From Blastococcus sp. LR1 (GTDB taxonomy: Bacteria > Actinomycetota > Actinomycetes > Mycobacteriales > Geodermatophilaceae), in the NCBI RefSeq assembly GCF_020166105.1, contig NZ_JAIUJY010000002.1, positions 744,001 to 808,000 on the forward strand: a stretch of 64,000 bases of DNA, in the 5' to 3' direction. The notes beneath the pieces were generated by a model that was given only the letters and a program-made list of their open reading frames with translations, was not told where the DNA came from and did not search any database. Both the position numbers and the translations under genes were made by a program. Each line of letters begins with the position of its first letter. The first letter of the stretch is position 1. Below, one piece after another: positions 35,611 to 46,679 of the stretch.

Positions 35611-36314
35611 CGAGCGACGAGGAAGGCGAGCACGACCGCGACACCGAGGCCGACCGCCATGATCACGATCGCCAGGGTGCGGGCGGACTCGTAGGCGTCC
35701 TTCGCCTCGGCGACGGTGGCCTGCGCGGCCTCGGTGGCGGCGGTGGTGGCGGTGAGCAGCGACTCGCCGATCACGGCCTCGAGCTCGTTCATCTGCTTCA
35801 GGGTGGGCGCCATCTGCGCCAGGGCCGACGGGCCGGTGGCCGTCATCTGGACCAGCTGGGCCAGCAGGCCCTGGTAGGCCTCGATGCTGGTGGCGAACTC
35901 ACCGAAGGCGGCCCGCGCCTCGCCGGAGAGCTCCATCTCGCCGACGGTAGCGATGTGCTCGTTCATGAGGGCGACGGTCTCGGTCGCCTTCTTCTGGTTG
36001 GTCTGACGGGTCTCGGGCGGCAGGGTCGTCACGTTGGCCCGGGCGAAGTACGCCGAGTAGGCCCACCAGTCCGACTGCAGCTGCCGCAGGCCGTCGACGG
36101 GCACCGTGCCCCCGTCGTAGACCTTCTGTGCCTGGTCACTGAGGGTCGACATCCGGTTGATGCTGAACACACCGACCGCGACGGTGCTCAGGGCGACGAC
36201 GAGGATCGCCCCGAGCAGGCGCGTGCGCAGGCCCACGCCGGACAACCCGCGGCGCGCCCCGCCCTCGTCGGCACGGTCCTCGGACCGCACCCCTGTCTCG
36301 TACGCCTGCTCCAT
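34662..36314 (-). CDS. Methyl-accepting chemotaxis protein (paralogue 2)
   Basis: 550 aa. TM1 at about 30-51, a helical extracellular sensor (about 52-205), TM2 at about 215-238, then HAMP ([20 protein letters not shown]) and the same signalling coiled coil as the neighbour, ending [11 protein letters not shown]. The sensor begins with [20 protein letters not shown], related only at its first helix to the neighbour's. I use the ATG at 36314 (AGGAG upstream); an in-frame TTG at 36344 would add ten residues. A FliA-like promoter lies about 45 nt upstream. Confidence 0.88.
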   Translation of the reverse strand: MEQAYETGVRSEDRADEGGARRGLSGVGLRTRLLGAILVVALSTVAVGVFSINRMSTLSDQAQKVYDGGTVPVDGLRQLQSDWWAYSAYFARANVTTLPPETRQTNQKKATETVALMNEHIATVGEMELSGEARAAFGEFATSIEAYQGLLAQLVQMTATGPSALAQMAPTLKQMNELEAVIGESLLTATTAATEAAQATVAEAKDAYESARTLAIVIMAVGLGVAVVLAFLVARGVTGPVQRIREVLGQVAAGDLSVRAGRTGGAELDDMAASLDETLDSIGNVLTLVSDSSTRLAAASQQLSGAAEGMRQNAQIAAGQADEVVASAGAVASSVDTVATGSSQMESAIREISQNASEASRVASQAVDVAEETTRTVGKLGDSSAEIATVIKLINGIAEQTNLLALNATIEAARAGEAGKGFAVVASEVKELAQETARATEDISKRVEAIQGDTAGAVDAISRISTVIGEINDFQATIAAAVEEQTATTNEMNRNVAEAAQGSQGIAAAITGLAAGTAETNQRVEESQRAATELARMSGELQDAVNRFRI

Positions 36315-36357
36315 GCCTGCCTGCTCTCCTGTACCGGTTTCCAACTACTCCCGGCTG

Positions 36358-36384
36358 TTCTCGGCAGGCAGCGGCCGGAGTTGA
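36358..36384 (-). promoter_or_regulatory. FliA/WhiG-like promoter of chemoreceptor 2
   Basis: On the minus strand TCAAC (36384-36380), 14 nt, GCCGAGAA (36365-36358). This is close to the -35 TCAA/TAAA and -10 GCCGATAA motility-sigma pattern, with a leader of about 36 nt before the ATG at 36314. Confidence 0.45.
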
Positions 36385-36390
36385 CCCTGA

Positions 36391-37200
36391 TCAGCTCCGC
36401 AGCGAGGCGAGGAAGGCCGCGACGCCCTCGTCGTCGTTCCCACCTGTCACATCCGTCGCAACGGCGAGCAGGTCGGCGTGCGCGTGCGCCATGGCCACCG
36501 CCCGGCCGCCGCCGGCGCGAACCCACTCGAAGGCGGCGATGTCGTTGGGCATGTCCCCGAAGACGACGACGTCCTCCGGGCCCACCCCGTACCGGGCGGC
36601 GACCTTCGCCAGGCCGCTGGCCTTGGTGACGCCGGGCGCGGAGATCTCGGCCAGGGCGTCGGTGGAGGAGTTGGTGACCGTCCCGCGGTCCCCGACGACG
36701 TCCTCGACCAGGCGGACGAAGTCGTCCCGGGTCATCGACTCGTGGCGGGCGAGCAGCTTCGCGGCCGGCGTCGCCGTGACCTCCTCCAGTGAGGCGGCCG
36801 CGACACCGGGGGCGTCGACGTCCCAGCGCGGGCGGTACACCGGCTCGTGCCGGAACTCCCAGCCGTACTCGACGGCGAACCACATGCTCGGCCGGTGCGC
36901 GCGGAGCCCGGCGGTGATCGCCTGCAGCGCAGCCGGCTCCAGCGGGTCCTCGTCGAGGATCTCCATCGGCTCCAGGTCGAGCAGCACCGCCCCGTTGCAG
37001 CAGACGGCGGTGCCGTAGCGGAGCACCTCGCGGATGCCGTGCATCCAGCGCGGCGGACGGCCGGTGGCCGGCACCACGGGCACCCCGCGCTCGCGCCACA
37101 GCTCCAGCTCGGCGACCGTGTCGGAGCTGACCGACTCGTCGGAGCGCAGCAGCGTGCCGTCCATGTCGCTGGCGATCAGCCGGGGCAACCAGTCAGACAT
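36391..37200 (-). CDS. HAD-superfamily (Cof-type) phosphatase
   Basis: 269 aa. Motif I is ASDMDGTLL, motif II is in PATGRPP, the Lys of motif III lies in TKASGL, and motif IV is [13 protein letters not shown]. The C2-type cap is at about 80-185. Acts on small phosphorylated metabolites in the cytoplasm, identity unknown. The ATG at 37200 is 5 nt after the stop of a second HAD gene, in an apparent operon serS-HAD-HAD. A downstream HAD gene next to serS is a conserved actinobacterial arrangement as I recall it. Confidence 0.85.
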   Translation of the reverse strand: MSDWLPRLIASDMDGTLLRSDESVSSDTVAELELWRERGVPVVPATGRPPRWMHGIREVLRYGTAVCCNGAVLLDLEPMEILDEDPLEPAALQAITAGLRAHRPSMWFAVEYGWEFRHEPVYRPRWDVDAPGVAAASLEEVTATPAAKLLARHESMTRDDFVRLVEDVVGDRGTVTNSSTDALAEISAPGVTKASGLAKVAARYGVGPEDVVVFGDMPNDIAAFEWVRAGGGRAVAMAHAHADLLAVATDVTGGNDDEGVAAFLASLRS

Positions 37201-37205
37201 CGCGC

Positions 37206-38113
37206 TCAGACATCGAGGATCGCCTCCAGGTAGCGGGCGACACCGTCGGCGTCGTGGCCGCTGGTGACGCCCTGCACGACGGCCCGCACGTCGGGGTGCG
37301 CGTTGGCCATCGCGATCGCCCGCCCGCCGGCCGCGGCGACCGCGGTGAGCATGGGCAGGTCGTTGGGCATGTCGCCGAACACCAGGACGTCGCCCAGGTC
37401 GACGCCGTACCGCTCCAGCGCCACAGCCAGGCCGGTCGCCTTGGTCACGCCGGGCGGGAGGACCTCGATGAACCCGAGACCGGCATGGGTGACCTCGGCG
37501 TCGGCCGGGTCGACCACGCTCCTCGCCCGCGCGAGCAGCTCGTCCTGGCCCAGCGTCGAGGACCGCAGGAACGCCTTGAGCACCGGCCCCGGGGGCAGCA
37601 CCTCGTCGCGCGCCAGCACCTGGGCGGCCTCGGGGTAGGGCCACTCGAAGCCGTGCTGCACCCGCAGCCGGGCGTCCTGCGCCTCCCCCTGCTCCGCGGC
37701 GTCCTCGACCGCGAGGATCAGGTCGCCGGCGACCTCCTCGATCTGCCGGATCACCCGCTCGGCCTGCTCGCGCGGGAGGGCCACCGCCCGCAGCACCTCG
37801 TCACGCTCCAGGTCGACGACGAAGCCGCCCTGGGAGAGGGCGGCGATGCCGCGGCCGTCGAGGGCGTCGCGGACGCTGTCGAGCAGCCGGGGCCCGCGGC
37901 CGGTCACGCCGACCACCGGGATGCCGGCGTCCCAGCAGGCGCTGAGCGCCTTGCGCGTGCGCGGGGAGACCACGCCCGCGGAGTCGAGCAGCGTGCCGTC
38001 GAGGTCGGTGGCGACGAGCTCGGGCCGCCAGCTGCCCAGATCCCCGAGTTCGATCACTCGATCGGAATCGGGCAGGACGTCGTACGCCTTGAGCGCGCGC
38101 GGCCGCTCCTGGC

Positions 38114-38117
<4 letters not shown>
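37206..38117 (-). CDS. HAD-superfamily (Cof-type) phosphatase
   Basis: 303 aa, related to the adjacent HAD protein but with a 30-residue N-terminal extension. Motif I is [12 protein letters not shown], motif II is VTGRGPR, motif III Lys is in [12 protein letters not shown] and motif IV is [13 protein letters not shown]. The ATG at 38117 overlaps the serS stop as ATGA, so it is translationally coupled to the synthetase. Substrate unknown; the tandem paralogues suggest a duplication of a housekeeping phosphatase. Confidence 0.85.
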
Positions 38118-40989
<2,872 letters not shown>

Positions 40990-40999
40990 AGGCCGGCGG

Positions 41000-41347
41000 G
41001 TGAAGGCACTGCCGCTGCCGGTCTTCGAGGGGCTCGTCGCCGACGCGCTCGACGAGGTGCCGGCCGAGCTGATGAAGCTCCTGGACAACGTCGTCGTCCT
41101 GGTCGAGGACCGGAACCCCGAGGAGCCCGAGCTGCTCGGGCTCTACGAGGGCTACGCGCTGACCGAGCGCGGCTGGGAGTACGGCGGGGCGCTGCCGGAC
41201 CGGATCATGATCTACCGCGAGGCGATCTGCGACATCTGCGAGACCGCCGAGGAGGTCGTCGAGGAGGTCACGATCACCGTCGTCCACGAGATCGCGCACC
41301 ACTTCGGCATCGAGGAGGACCGCCTCCACGAGCTCGGCTGGGGCTGA
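41000..41347 (+). CDS. Small zincin-like metallopeptidase family protein
   Basis: 115 aa. Near the C-terminus it carries VVHEIAHHFGIEEDRLHELGWG: the HExxH zinc motif and a downstream acidic/His segment. The N-terminal half is acidic with LLGLYEGYALTERGW and LPDRIMIYREAI. This minimal metalloprotease family is widespread in actinobacteria near serS/pheA; its proteolytic substrate is unknown and some members may be non-catalytic. GTG start 10 nt after the GuaB1 stop, with GGCGGG before it. Confidence 0.8.
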   Translation: MKALPLPVFEGLVADALDEVPAELMKLLDNVVVLVEDRNPEEPELLGLYEGYALTERGWEYGGALPDRIMIYREAICDICETAEEVVEEVTITVVHEIAHHFGIEEDRLHELGWG

Positions 41348-41482
41348 GCGACGGGGGTTCAGCCGCGGGCGGACGTACAGCCGAGCCATGACGCGGCAGC
41401 ACGTCAGGTGGAGCGGCTGGAAGGCTGAGCCGGGGCCACAATGGCCATTTCGGCCCTGCGGGGGCGGCGATAGCGTCCGGTC

Positions 41483-41770
41483 ATGAGCGACGACGTCGAG
41501 GTGAGCGCCCTCGCCATCAACGTGACGATCCCGGAGCACCTCCGCTGGACCGACACCCGGCGGGGTGACGAGTTCCGGTTGATGACGCTCAACGTGCGAC
41601 TGCTCCCGGACGGGTCGCTGGCCGCCAAGGCCTACGGCCGGCCCACCGCCGGTGGGCGCGGGGCGTACGTCTCCTTCGCCGTCCCCGACCGGCCGGAGCT
41701 CGCCTCGCTGGTGGCGGCCGCGGCCGACCGCGCGGGCTCGCTGTGGGCCGCCCACCGCGGGCTGGGCTGA
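41483..41770 (+). CDS. Hypothetical protein, 95 aa
   Basis: 95 aa, cytoplasmic, beta-rich by appearance (VSALAINVTIPEHLRWTD, then EFRLMTLNVRLLPDGSLAAKAYG), with an Ala-rich C-terminal helix. No recognised domain. The ATG at 41483 has TAGCGT six bases upstream and no Shine-Dalgarno, suggesting a leaderless message. It sits between the metallopeptidase and GroES-like genes on the same strand. Confidence 0.6.
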   Translation: MSDDVEVSALAINVTIPEHLRWTDTRRGDEFRLMTLNVRLLPDGSLAAKAYGRPTAGGRGAYVSFAVPDRPELASLVAAAADRAGSLWAAHRGLG

Positions 41771-41772
41771 GG

Positions 41773-41788
41773 GCGCTACCGGTAGCGT
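41773..41788 (+). promoter_or_regulatory. Palindrome and -10 element before the GroES-like gene
   Basis: CGCTACCGGTAGCG is a perfect 14-bp palindrome just after the preceding stop. Its right half contains TAGCGT (41783-41788), which is 8 nt before the GTG at 41797. It may be an operator overlapping the -10 of a leaderless promoter. Confidence 0.45.
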
Positions 41789-41796
41789 CGATCGAC

Positions 41797-42126
41797 GTGC
41801 CCGAGGACAACGCCGGCAAGCTGCCGATCAAGATGCTGCATGACCGCATCCTCGTGGCGCTCCGAAAAGAGGACGGCGACCGGCGCTCCAGCGGCGGCAT
41901 CCTCATCCCCGCGACGGCTCAGGTGACCAAGCGGCTGGTGTGGGGCGAGGCGAAGGGCGTCGGGCCGAGCGTGCGCCAGGTCAAGCTCGGCGACCAGGTG
42001 CTCTTCTCACCCGAGGACCAGCACGAGGTCGAGGTGCACGGCGAGGACCTGATCATCCTGCGCGAGCGCGACGTGCACGCCGTCGCCGCCGAGCGCATCG
42101 AGGAATCGACCGGCCTCTACCTCTGA
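41797..42126 (+). CDS. GroES-like co-chaperonin family protein
   Basis: 109 aa with the Cpn10 fold: LPIKMLHDRILVAL opening strand, a mobile-loop region EDGDRRSSGGILIPATAQ in the place of the GroEL-binding loop, GEAKGVGPSVRQVKLGDQVLF, and the dome-closing EVHGEDLIILRERDVHAV. It is somewhat longer and more divergent than GroES and has no groEL beside it, so it may be an accessory paralogue. GTG start at 41797; an internal ATG at 41833 is possible but would remove the first strand. Confidence 0.78.
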   Translation: MPEDNAGKLPIKMLHDRILVALRKEDGDRRSSGGILIPATAQVTKRLVWGEAKGVGPSVRQVKLGDQVLFSPEDQHEVEVHGEDLIILRERDVHAVAAERIEESTGLYL

Positions 42127-42145
42127 GGCGCGGCGCCGCTCGCCA

Positions 42146-42196
42146 TTGCGCGGCCATCCACCTTCCTCGCGCCGCCAGGGGTGGATGTGCGCGCAA
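42146..42196. terminator. Inverted repeat between GroES-like and MarR genes
   Basis: TTGCGCGGCCATCCACC and GGTGGATGTGCGCGCAA pair at 15 of 17 positions around a 17-nt loop, between two convergent stops. Confidence 0.6.
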
Positions 42197-42206
42197 CGAC
42201 CGCGGC

Positions 42207-42674
42207 TCACGCTCCGTCGGGCTCCGCGCGGTTGTGCCGGGTGATCACGGCGGTCATGTCCTCGAGCCAGCGGCGGACGACGGCCAGCTCGTCGTCGGTG
42301 TAGCCCTCCATCGCCCCGGTGAGGTCGCGCGCGAGCCCGCCGAAGTGCTCACCACCGGCGGCCAGCGCGGTCTCCGACATCTCCAGCACGACGCGCCGCC
42401 GGTCCTCGGCGTCCCGCGTCCGGCGCAGGTGGCCCACCTTCTCCAGCCGGTCGACCAGCGCCGTGACCGACGCCGAGCGCAGGTCGACGGCCTCCCCCAG
42501 CCGCCCGGCGGTGAGCGCCTCGCCGCGGCGGGCGGCGTCCATGACCGCCACCAGCGCCCGGACGTCGGTGCGGTTCAACCCGTGGAGGTCGGCGAATCGG
42601 GTGGTCACTGCATCCAGCTCGACGTTCAGCCGGCGAAGGAGCAGTGCCAGTTCACGGGCGCTCTCGTGGGACAC
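42207..42674 (-). CDS. MarR-family transcriptional regulator
   Basis: 155 aa winged-helix protein. DNA-binding core: GLNRTDVRALVAVMDAARRG, then the recognition helix region LGEAVDLRSASVTALVDRLEK, and the wing GHLRRTRDAEDRRRVVLEMS. Dimerisation helices lie at both ends. GTG start at 42674 with GGAGGAG four bases before it. Divergent from an MMPL exporter, with an inverted repeat overlapping the exporter's -10, so it most likely represses the exporter in response to a ligand. Confidence 0.86.
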   Translation of the reverse strand: MSHESARELALLLRRLNVELDAVTTRFADLHGLNRTDVRALVAVMDAARRGEALTAGRLGEAVDLRSASVTALVDRLEKVGHLRRTRDAEDRRRVVLEMSETALAAGGEHFGGLARDLTGAMEGYTDDELAVVRRWLEDMTAVITRHNRAEPDGA

Positions 42675-42715
42675 GCAGCTCCTCCGTTCGCGTTCGAAGC
42701 ATCGTCACAGTAACC

Positions 42716-42734
42716 TCTCGACGATCGAGATAAT
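42716..42734 (+). promoter_or_regulatory. MarR operator candidate and -10 of the MMPL gene
   Basis: TCTCGA-CGA-TCGAGA (42716-42730) is a perfect inverted repeat; GATAAT (42729-42734) is a near-consensus -10 for the exporter. The operator overlaps the -10, as expected for repression. A further TCGACTCTC just downstream repeats the half-site sequence. Confidence 0.5.
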
Positions 42735-42752
42735 CGACTCTCAAGGGAAATC

Positions 42753-44876
42753 ATGCCTCGCCGCACCTCCGTCCTCCGCTGGCTCCTCCCGGCGGTCGTC
42801 GCCCTGATCTGGCTGGGGCTCGCCGCACCCCTGGGCGGCTTCAGCGGAAAGCTGAGCTCGGTCCAGGAGAACGACTCGACGGCGTTCCTGCCCGACAGCG
42901 CCGAGTCGACGCGGGTGACCGAGCTCCAGCGCGAGTTCGCCACCGAGCGCAGCCTTCCGGTGATCCTGCTCTGGGAGAGCGAGGACGGCCCGCTCGACCA
43001 GGAGCAGCTCGCGGCGATCGGCGAGCGCACCGACGAGGCGCTGCGGATCACCGAGGACGCCCTGTCCGGCGAGGCCTCCCCGCCCATCCCCTCCCAGGAC
43101 GGCGAAGCCGCCCAGGTCGTGCTGCCGTTCAGCCCGGATCTGGGCGACGAGCTGGGCGTCGTGATCGGCGAGCTGCGCGACCTGGAGGCGGTCGACGGGA
43201 CGACGGAGTACGTCACCGGGCCGGGCGCGACCTTCTCCGACTTCGCCGAGGGCTTCTCCGGCATCGACGGCCTGCTGCTCCTCGCGGCGTTCGGCGTCGT
43301 CCTGGTCATCCTGCTCGTCGTCTACCGCAGCCCACTCCTGCCGCTGCTGGTCATCGGCACCGCCGCCATGGCGCTCGTCGCCTCGACCGCGGTCGCCTAC
43401 TTCCTGGCCCGCGAGGGCTGGATCGCGGTCAACGGGCAGAGCCAGGGGATCGCCTCGATCCTCGTCGTCGGCGCGGCCACCGACTACGGCCTGCTGCTGG
43501 TCGCCCGCTACCGCGAGGAGCTGCGCGAGGAGGAGTCGCGCTTCACCGCGATGCGGATCGCGCTCAAGCAGTCCTGGGAGCCGATCGTCGCCTCCGGCGC
43601 CACGGTCATCCTCGGCGTGCTGTGCCTGCTCTTCTCCGACCTGGGCAGCAACCGCGGCCTCGGCCCGATCTCCGCGGTGAGCATCGCCTTCGCCATGCTG
43701 GCCGCGCTCACCTTCCTGCCCGCCGTCCTGGTGCTCTTCGGCCGCGCGGCGTTCTGGCCCTTCCGCCCGAAGTTCGGCTCCGAGCAGGCGCACGGCCGGG
43801 GCTGGGAGCGGGTGGCGACGTCGGTCGGCCGCCGTCCGGGCCGCGTCCTGGTGGGCAGCCTCGGCCTGCTCGCCGTCCTCGCCGTCTTCGCGCCGACCAT
43901 CGACGCGGAGGGCATCGCGCTCTCCGACGCCGTCCGCGGCGGCTCACCCTCCGGCGTCGGGCAGGAGGCGCTGGCGCGGCACTTCGACGCCGGCAGCGCC
44001 GCGCCCGCGGTCATCATCACCCCGGCCGACGGCTGGGAGGACGTCGCCGACGCGGCCGGACAGGTGGACGGCGTCAGCGACGTCACCCCCTTCACCGGCC
44101 AGGGCCGCCCCGGACAGCCCGGCGAGCCGGCCGAGGTGGACGGACTGGTCCGTCTCGACGCCACGCTCACCGACGCCCCCGACAGCCCGGCGGCCCAGGG
44201 CACCGTCGCCGAGCTGCGGACGGCGGTCAGCGACGTCGATGCCGACACACTGGTGGGCGGCTCGACGGCGAGCGACCTGGACACCCAGGACACCGCCGCC
44301 CGCGACCTGCTGGTGATCGTGCCGCTGGTGCTCCTGGTGATCACCGTCGTCCTGGCGCTGCTGCTGCGGGCGCTCGTCGCGCCGGTGCTGCTGGTCGCCA
44401 CCGTCGCGGTGAGCGTGCTCTCCACCGTCGGCGTCGGCGCCCTGGTGTTCGAGCACCTCTTCCAGTTCCCGGGCAGCGACCCACAGGTGCTGCTGATCGG
44501 GTTCGTCTTCCTGGTGGCGCTGGGAATCGACTACAACATCTTCCTGATGACCCGCGCCCGCGAGGAGTCGATGCGGCACGGCACTCGGGACGGCGTGCTG
44601 CGGGCGCTGGCCGTCACCGGCGGGGTCATCACCAGCGCCGGGCTGGTGCTGGCCGCCACCTTCGGCGCGCTCACCGTGCTGCCGCTGGTGATCCTCACCC
44701 AGCTCGGGTTCCTGGTCGGCTTCGGCGTCCTGCTGGACACCTTCGTCGTCCGGTCGCTGCTCGTGCCGGCGCTGGTGCACCTGCTCGGCGACAGGATCTG
44801 GTGGCCGAGCAAGCTCGCGAAGGGGCCTGCCGGGCAGCCCCGGGAAAGGGAGCTCAGCGGCGCGACGACGAGCTGA
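42753..44876 (+). CDS. MMPL/RND-family transporter
   Basis: 707 aa, about 12 membrane helices in two six-helix halves, each preceded by a large extracellular loop (about 35-170 and 385-510). The first helix is followed by a loop starting FSGKLSSVQENDSTAFLP, typical of MMPL proteins. Proton-relay type residues are seen as ATDYGLLLVARYREELRE in the first half and GIDYNIFLMTRAREESMR in the second (the conserved D-Y pair). Exports lipids, drugs or siderophores; the divergent MarR suggests an inducible efflux role. ATG at 42753 with AAGGGA upstream. Confidence 0.86.
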   Translation: MPRRTSVLRWLLPAVVALIWLGLAAPLGGFSGKLSSVQENDSTAFLPDSAESTRVTELQREFATERSLPVILLWESEDGPLDQEQLAAIGERTDEALRITEDALSGEASPPIPSQDGEAAQVVLPFSPDLGDELGVVIGELRDLEAVDGTTEYVTGPGATFSDFAEGFSGIDGLLLLAAFGVVLVILLVVYRSPLLPLLVIGTAAMALVASTAVAYFLAREGWIAVNGQSQGIASILVVGAATDYGLLLVARYREELREEESRFTAMRIALKQSWEPIVASGATVILGVLCLLFSDLGSNRGLGPISAVSIAFAMLAALTFLPAVLVLFGRAAFWPFRPKFGSEQAHGRGWERVATSVGRRPGRVLVGSLGLLAVLAVFAPTIDAEGIALSDAVRGGSPSGVGQEALARHFDAGSAAPAVIITPADGWEDVADAAGQVDGVSDVTPFTGQGRPGQPGEPAEVDGLVRLDATLTDAPDSPAAQGTVAELRTAVSDVDADTLVGGSTASDLDTQDTAARDLLVIVPLVLLVITVVLALLLRALVAPVLLVATVAVSVLSTVGVGALVFEHLFQFPGSDPQVLLIGFVFLVALGIDYNIFLMTRAREESMRHGTRDGVLRALAVTGGVITSAGLVLAATFGALTVLPLVILTQLGFLVGFGVLLDTFVVRSLLVPALVHLLGDRIWWPSKLAKGPAGQPRERELSGATTS

Positions 44877-45302
44877 TCAGCAGCCCAGGCCGTCCTCGGT
44901 GTCACCGACGTTGATGCAGTCCAGCACGCCGACGAAGCTCTGCCGCTGGTCGGCGGTGAGCCCGCCGGGCTCGAAGCGGACCACGATCCAGCCGGACTTG
45001 TAGGCCTCGCCCGCGAACCGGCGGGCGATGGCGACGGCGTCGGCGTGGTCGTCGAACCGGTACATCGTGAGGGTGTCCGAGGTGACGGCCTGGCTGCAGG
45101 GCAGGTCGTCGGTGCAGAGCTCGTCGGTGGCCCAGCGGGCGCCGGGCATCATCTCCCGGTCCCAGGCGTCGTCGACCTCCGCCCACGCGGCGAGGTCGAT
45201 GGTCTTCCGGCCGTCGTAGTTCGTCACGAAGGTCGCCGCCAGCACGATCCCCGCGCCGACGAGGGCGCCGATCAGGAGCAGCAGCGGGCGCGAGCGGGTC
45301 AT
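44877..45302 (-). CDS. Hypothetical membrane-anchored/secreted protein
   Basis: 141 aa. An N-terminal hydrophobic helix (about 5-27, after MTRSRP) is a signal anchor or uncleaved signal; the remaining outside domain is acidic and carries three to four Cys (CTDDLPC, VLDC, GLGC at the very end) that could form disulfides. No family recognised. ATG at 45302. Its stop abuts the convergent MMPL stop with no gap. Confidence 0.6.
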   Translation of the reverse strand: MTRSRPLLLLIGALVGAGIVLAATFVTNYDGRKTIDLAAWAEVDDAWDREMMPGARWATDELCTDDLPCSQAVTSDTLTMYRFDDHADAVAIARRFAGEAYKSGWIVVRFEPGGLTADQRQSFVGVLDCINVGDTEDGLGC

Positions 45303-45368
45303 GCGGCACAGCGTCGGGCTGCCGCACCGCCCGCGCAAGCACCGCCACCCGGGAGGGAGGATGCGGCC

Positions 45369-46247
45369 ATGACCTCCTTGCGCATCGCCGTGCTCGGACC
45401 CGGCGGCGTCGGCGGGATGCTCGCCGTCCTCCTCGCCCGGCAGGGGCACACGGTCACCTGCCTGGCCCGCCCGGGGACGGCGAAGCACCTCGACGAGCAC
45501 GGCCTCCGCCTGTCCAGCGCCCGGTTCGGCGAGCTGGCCGCCGAGGTCGGCGGCGCCGAGCGCCTGACCGGCCCGGTCGACGTCCTGCTCGTCACGACGA
45601 AGGCCACCTCGCTGGACGAGGCGCTGGAGCGCGTTCCCGCCGACGTGCTGGGCCACGCCGTCGTCGTGCCGCTGCTCAACGGCGTCGAGCACCTGACGGC
45701 GCTCCGCGAGCGCTATCCCGCCGCCCGCGTGGTTGCCGGGACCATCCGGGTGTTCGCGTCCCGTCCCGAGCCGGGTGTGATCCGGCACGACGGGCAGTTG
45801 GTCGCCGTCCAGCTGGCGCCCGGGGGCGAGGAGCTGGCCGATGCCCTCACCGCAGCCGGGGTCGACGCCGCCGTCCGCGCCGACGAGGCCGGTCTGCTGT
45901 GGGACAAGCTCTGCTTCCTCGCGCCGATGGCGCTGCTGACCACCCGGGCCGGGACGCCGCTGGGCCCGGTGCGCGACCAGCACGGCGACGAGCTCACCGC
46001 CGTGATCACCGAGGTGGCGGCCGTCGCGGAGGCCGAGGGCGCCGCGTCCGACCCGGCGGCCACCCGCGACTTCACCTGGTCGCTCCCGGACGGCATGCGC
46101 TCGTCGATGGAGCGGGACTCCGACGAGGGGAACCCGACGGAGCTGGAGGCCATCGGCGGCGCCGTCCTGCGGGCCGCGGACCGGCACGGCGTCGACGTCC
46201 CTGTCACCCGGGCGATCGTCGAGGAGCTGCGCGCCCGCCTCGGCTGA
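45369..46247 (+). CDS. panE: Ketopantoate reductase-family protein (ApbA/PanE)
   Basis: 292 aa. NADPH-binding GxGGxG-type motif is VLGPGGVGGMLA at about 8-19, with TTKAT for ketopantoate-site Lys, PLLNGVEH (Asn/Gly) and WDKLCFLAPM (catalytic Lys). C-terminal helical domain holds EGNPTELEAIGG, with the conserved Glu. It reduces 2-dehydropantoate to pantoate or a related 2-oxo acid; several paralogues often exist, so a pantothenate role is probable but not proven. ATG at 45369 with GGAGGGAGGA upstream. Longer upstream frame is antiphase to the neighbour. Confidence 0.83.
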   Translation: MTSLRIAVLGPGGVGGMLAVLLARQGHTVTCLARPGTAKHLDEHGLRLSSARFGELAAEVGGAERLTGPVDVLLVTTKATSLDEALERVPADVLGHAVVVPLLNGVEHLTALRERYPAARVVAGTIRVFASRPEPGVIRHDGQLVAVQLAPGGEELADALTAAGVDAAVRADEAGLLWDKLCFLAPMALLTTRAGTPLGPVRDQHGDELTAVITEVAAVAEAEGAASDPAATRDFTWSLPDGMRSSMERDSDEGNPTELEAIGGAVLRAADRHGVDVPVTRAIVEELRARLG

Positions 46248-46249
46248 GC

Positions 46250-46606
46250 TCAGGCGGCGGTGAACACCCAGACCAGCAGCGCCGAGCCCAGGACCACCCA
46301 GACCAGCGGCACCCGGTTCACCCACCGGGCAGCGGCCAGGCTGCGCTTGGCGAAGAGCACCCACGCGATGACCGTCGTGACGAGGACGACCAGCGGATAG
46401 CCCGCCCAGACGTAGAACAGCAGCACCGCGAGCAGCGATCCGGAGCTCCCCGCCCCCATCGCGCCCGCGATGACGATCCCGAACCACGGGACCAGGAACA
46501 GCAGGTAGACGCCCTGCAGCACGCCCAGCTCGACCGCCGCGCGACGACGCGCCGCCGGGTCGACCGGCAGGCCGGGGGGCAGGGACGTGCTGGGAAAGGC
46601 GGTCAC
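46250..46606 (-). CDS. Small multi-pass membrane protein
   Basis: 118 aa with three hydrophobic helices (about 28-51, 57-82 and 95-117) after a Pro-rich N-terminus. Unknown family. GTG start at 46606 with TACGCT eight bases before it and no Shine-Dalgarno, so possibly leaderless. Its stop is two bases from the convergent PanE stop. Confidence 0.6.
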   Translation of the reverse strand: MTAFPSTSLPPGLPVDPAARRRAAVELGVLQGVYLLFLVPWFGIVIAGAMGAGSSGSLLAVLLFYVWAGYPLVVLVTTVIAWVLFAKRSLAAARWVNRVPLVWVVLGSALLVWVFTAA

Positions 46607-46679
46607 GGCGGCGGAGCGTAGCGACGGAACCGTGCTCGCGGGGCTTTCCCCGCAGGCGACCCGCGATCGGGGGACGCGC

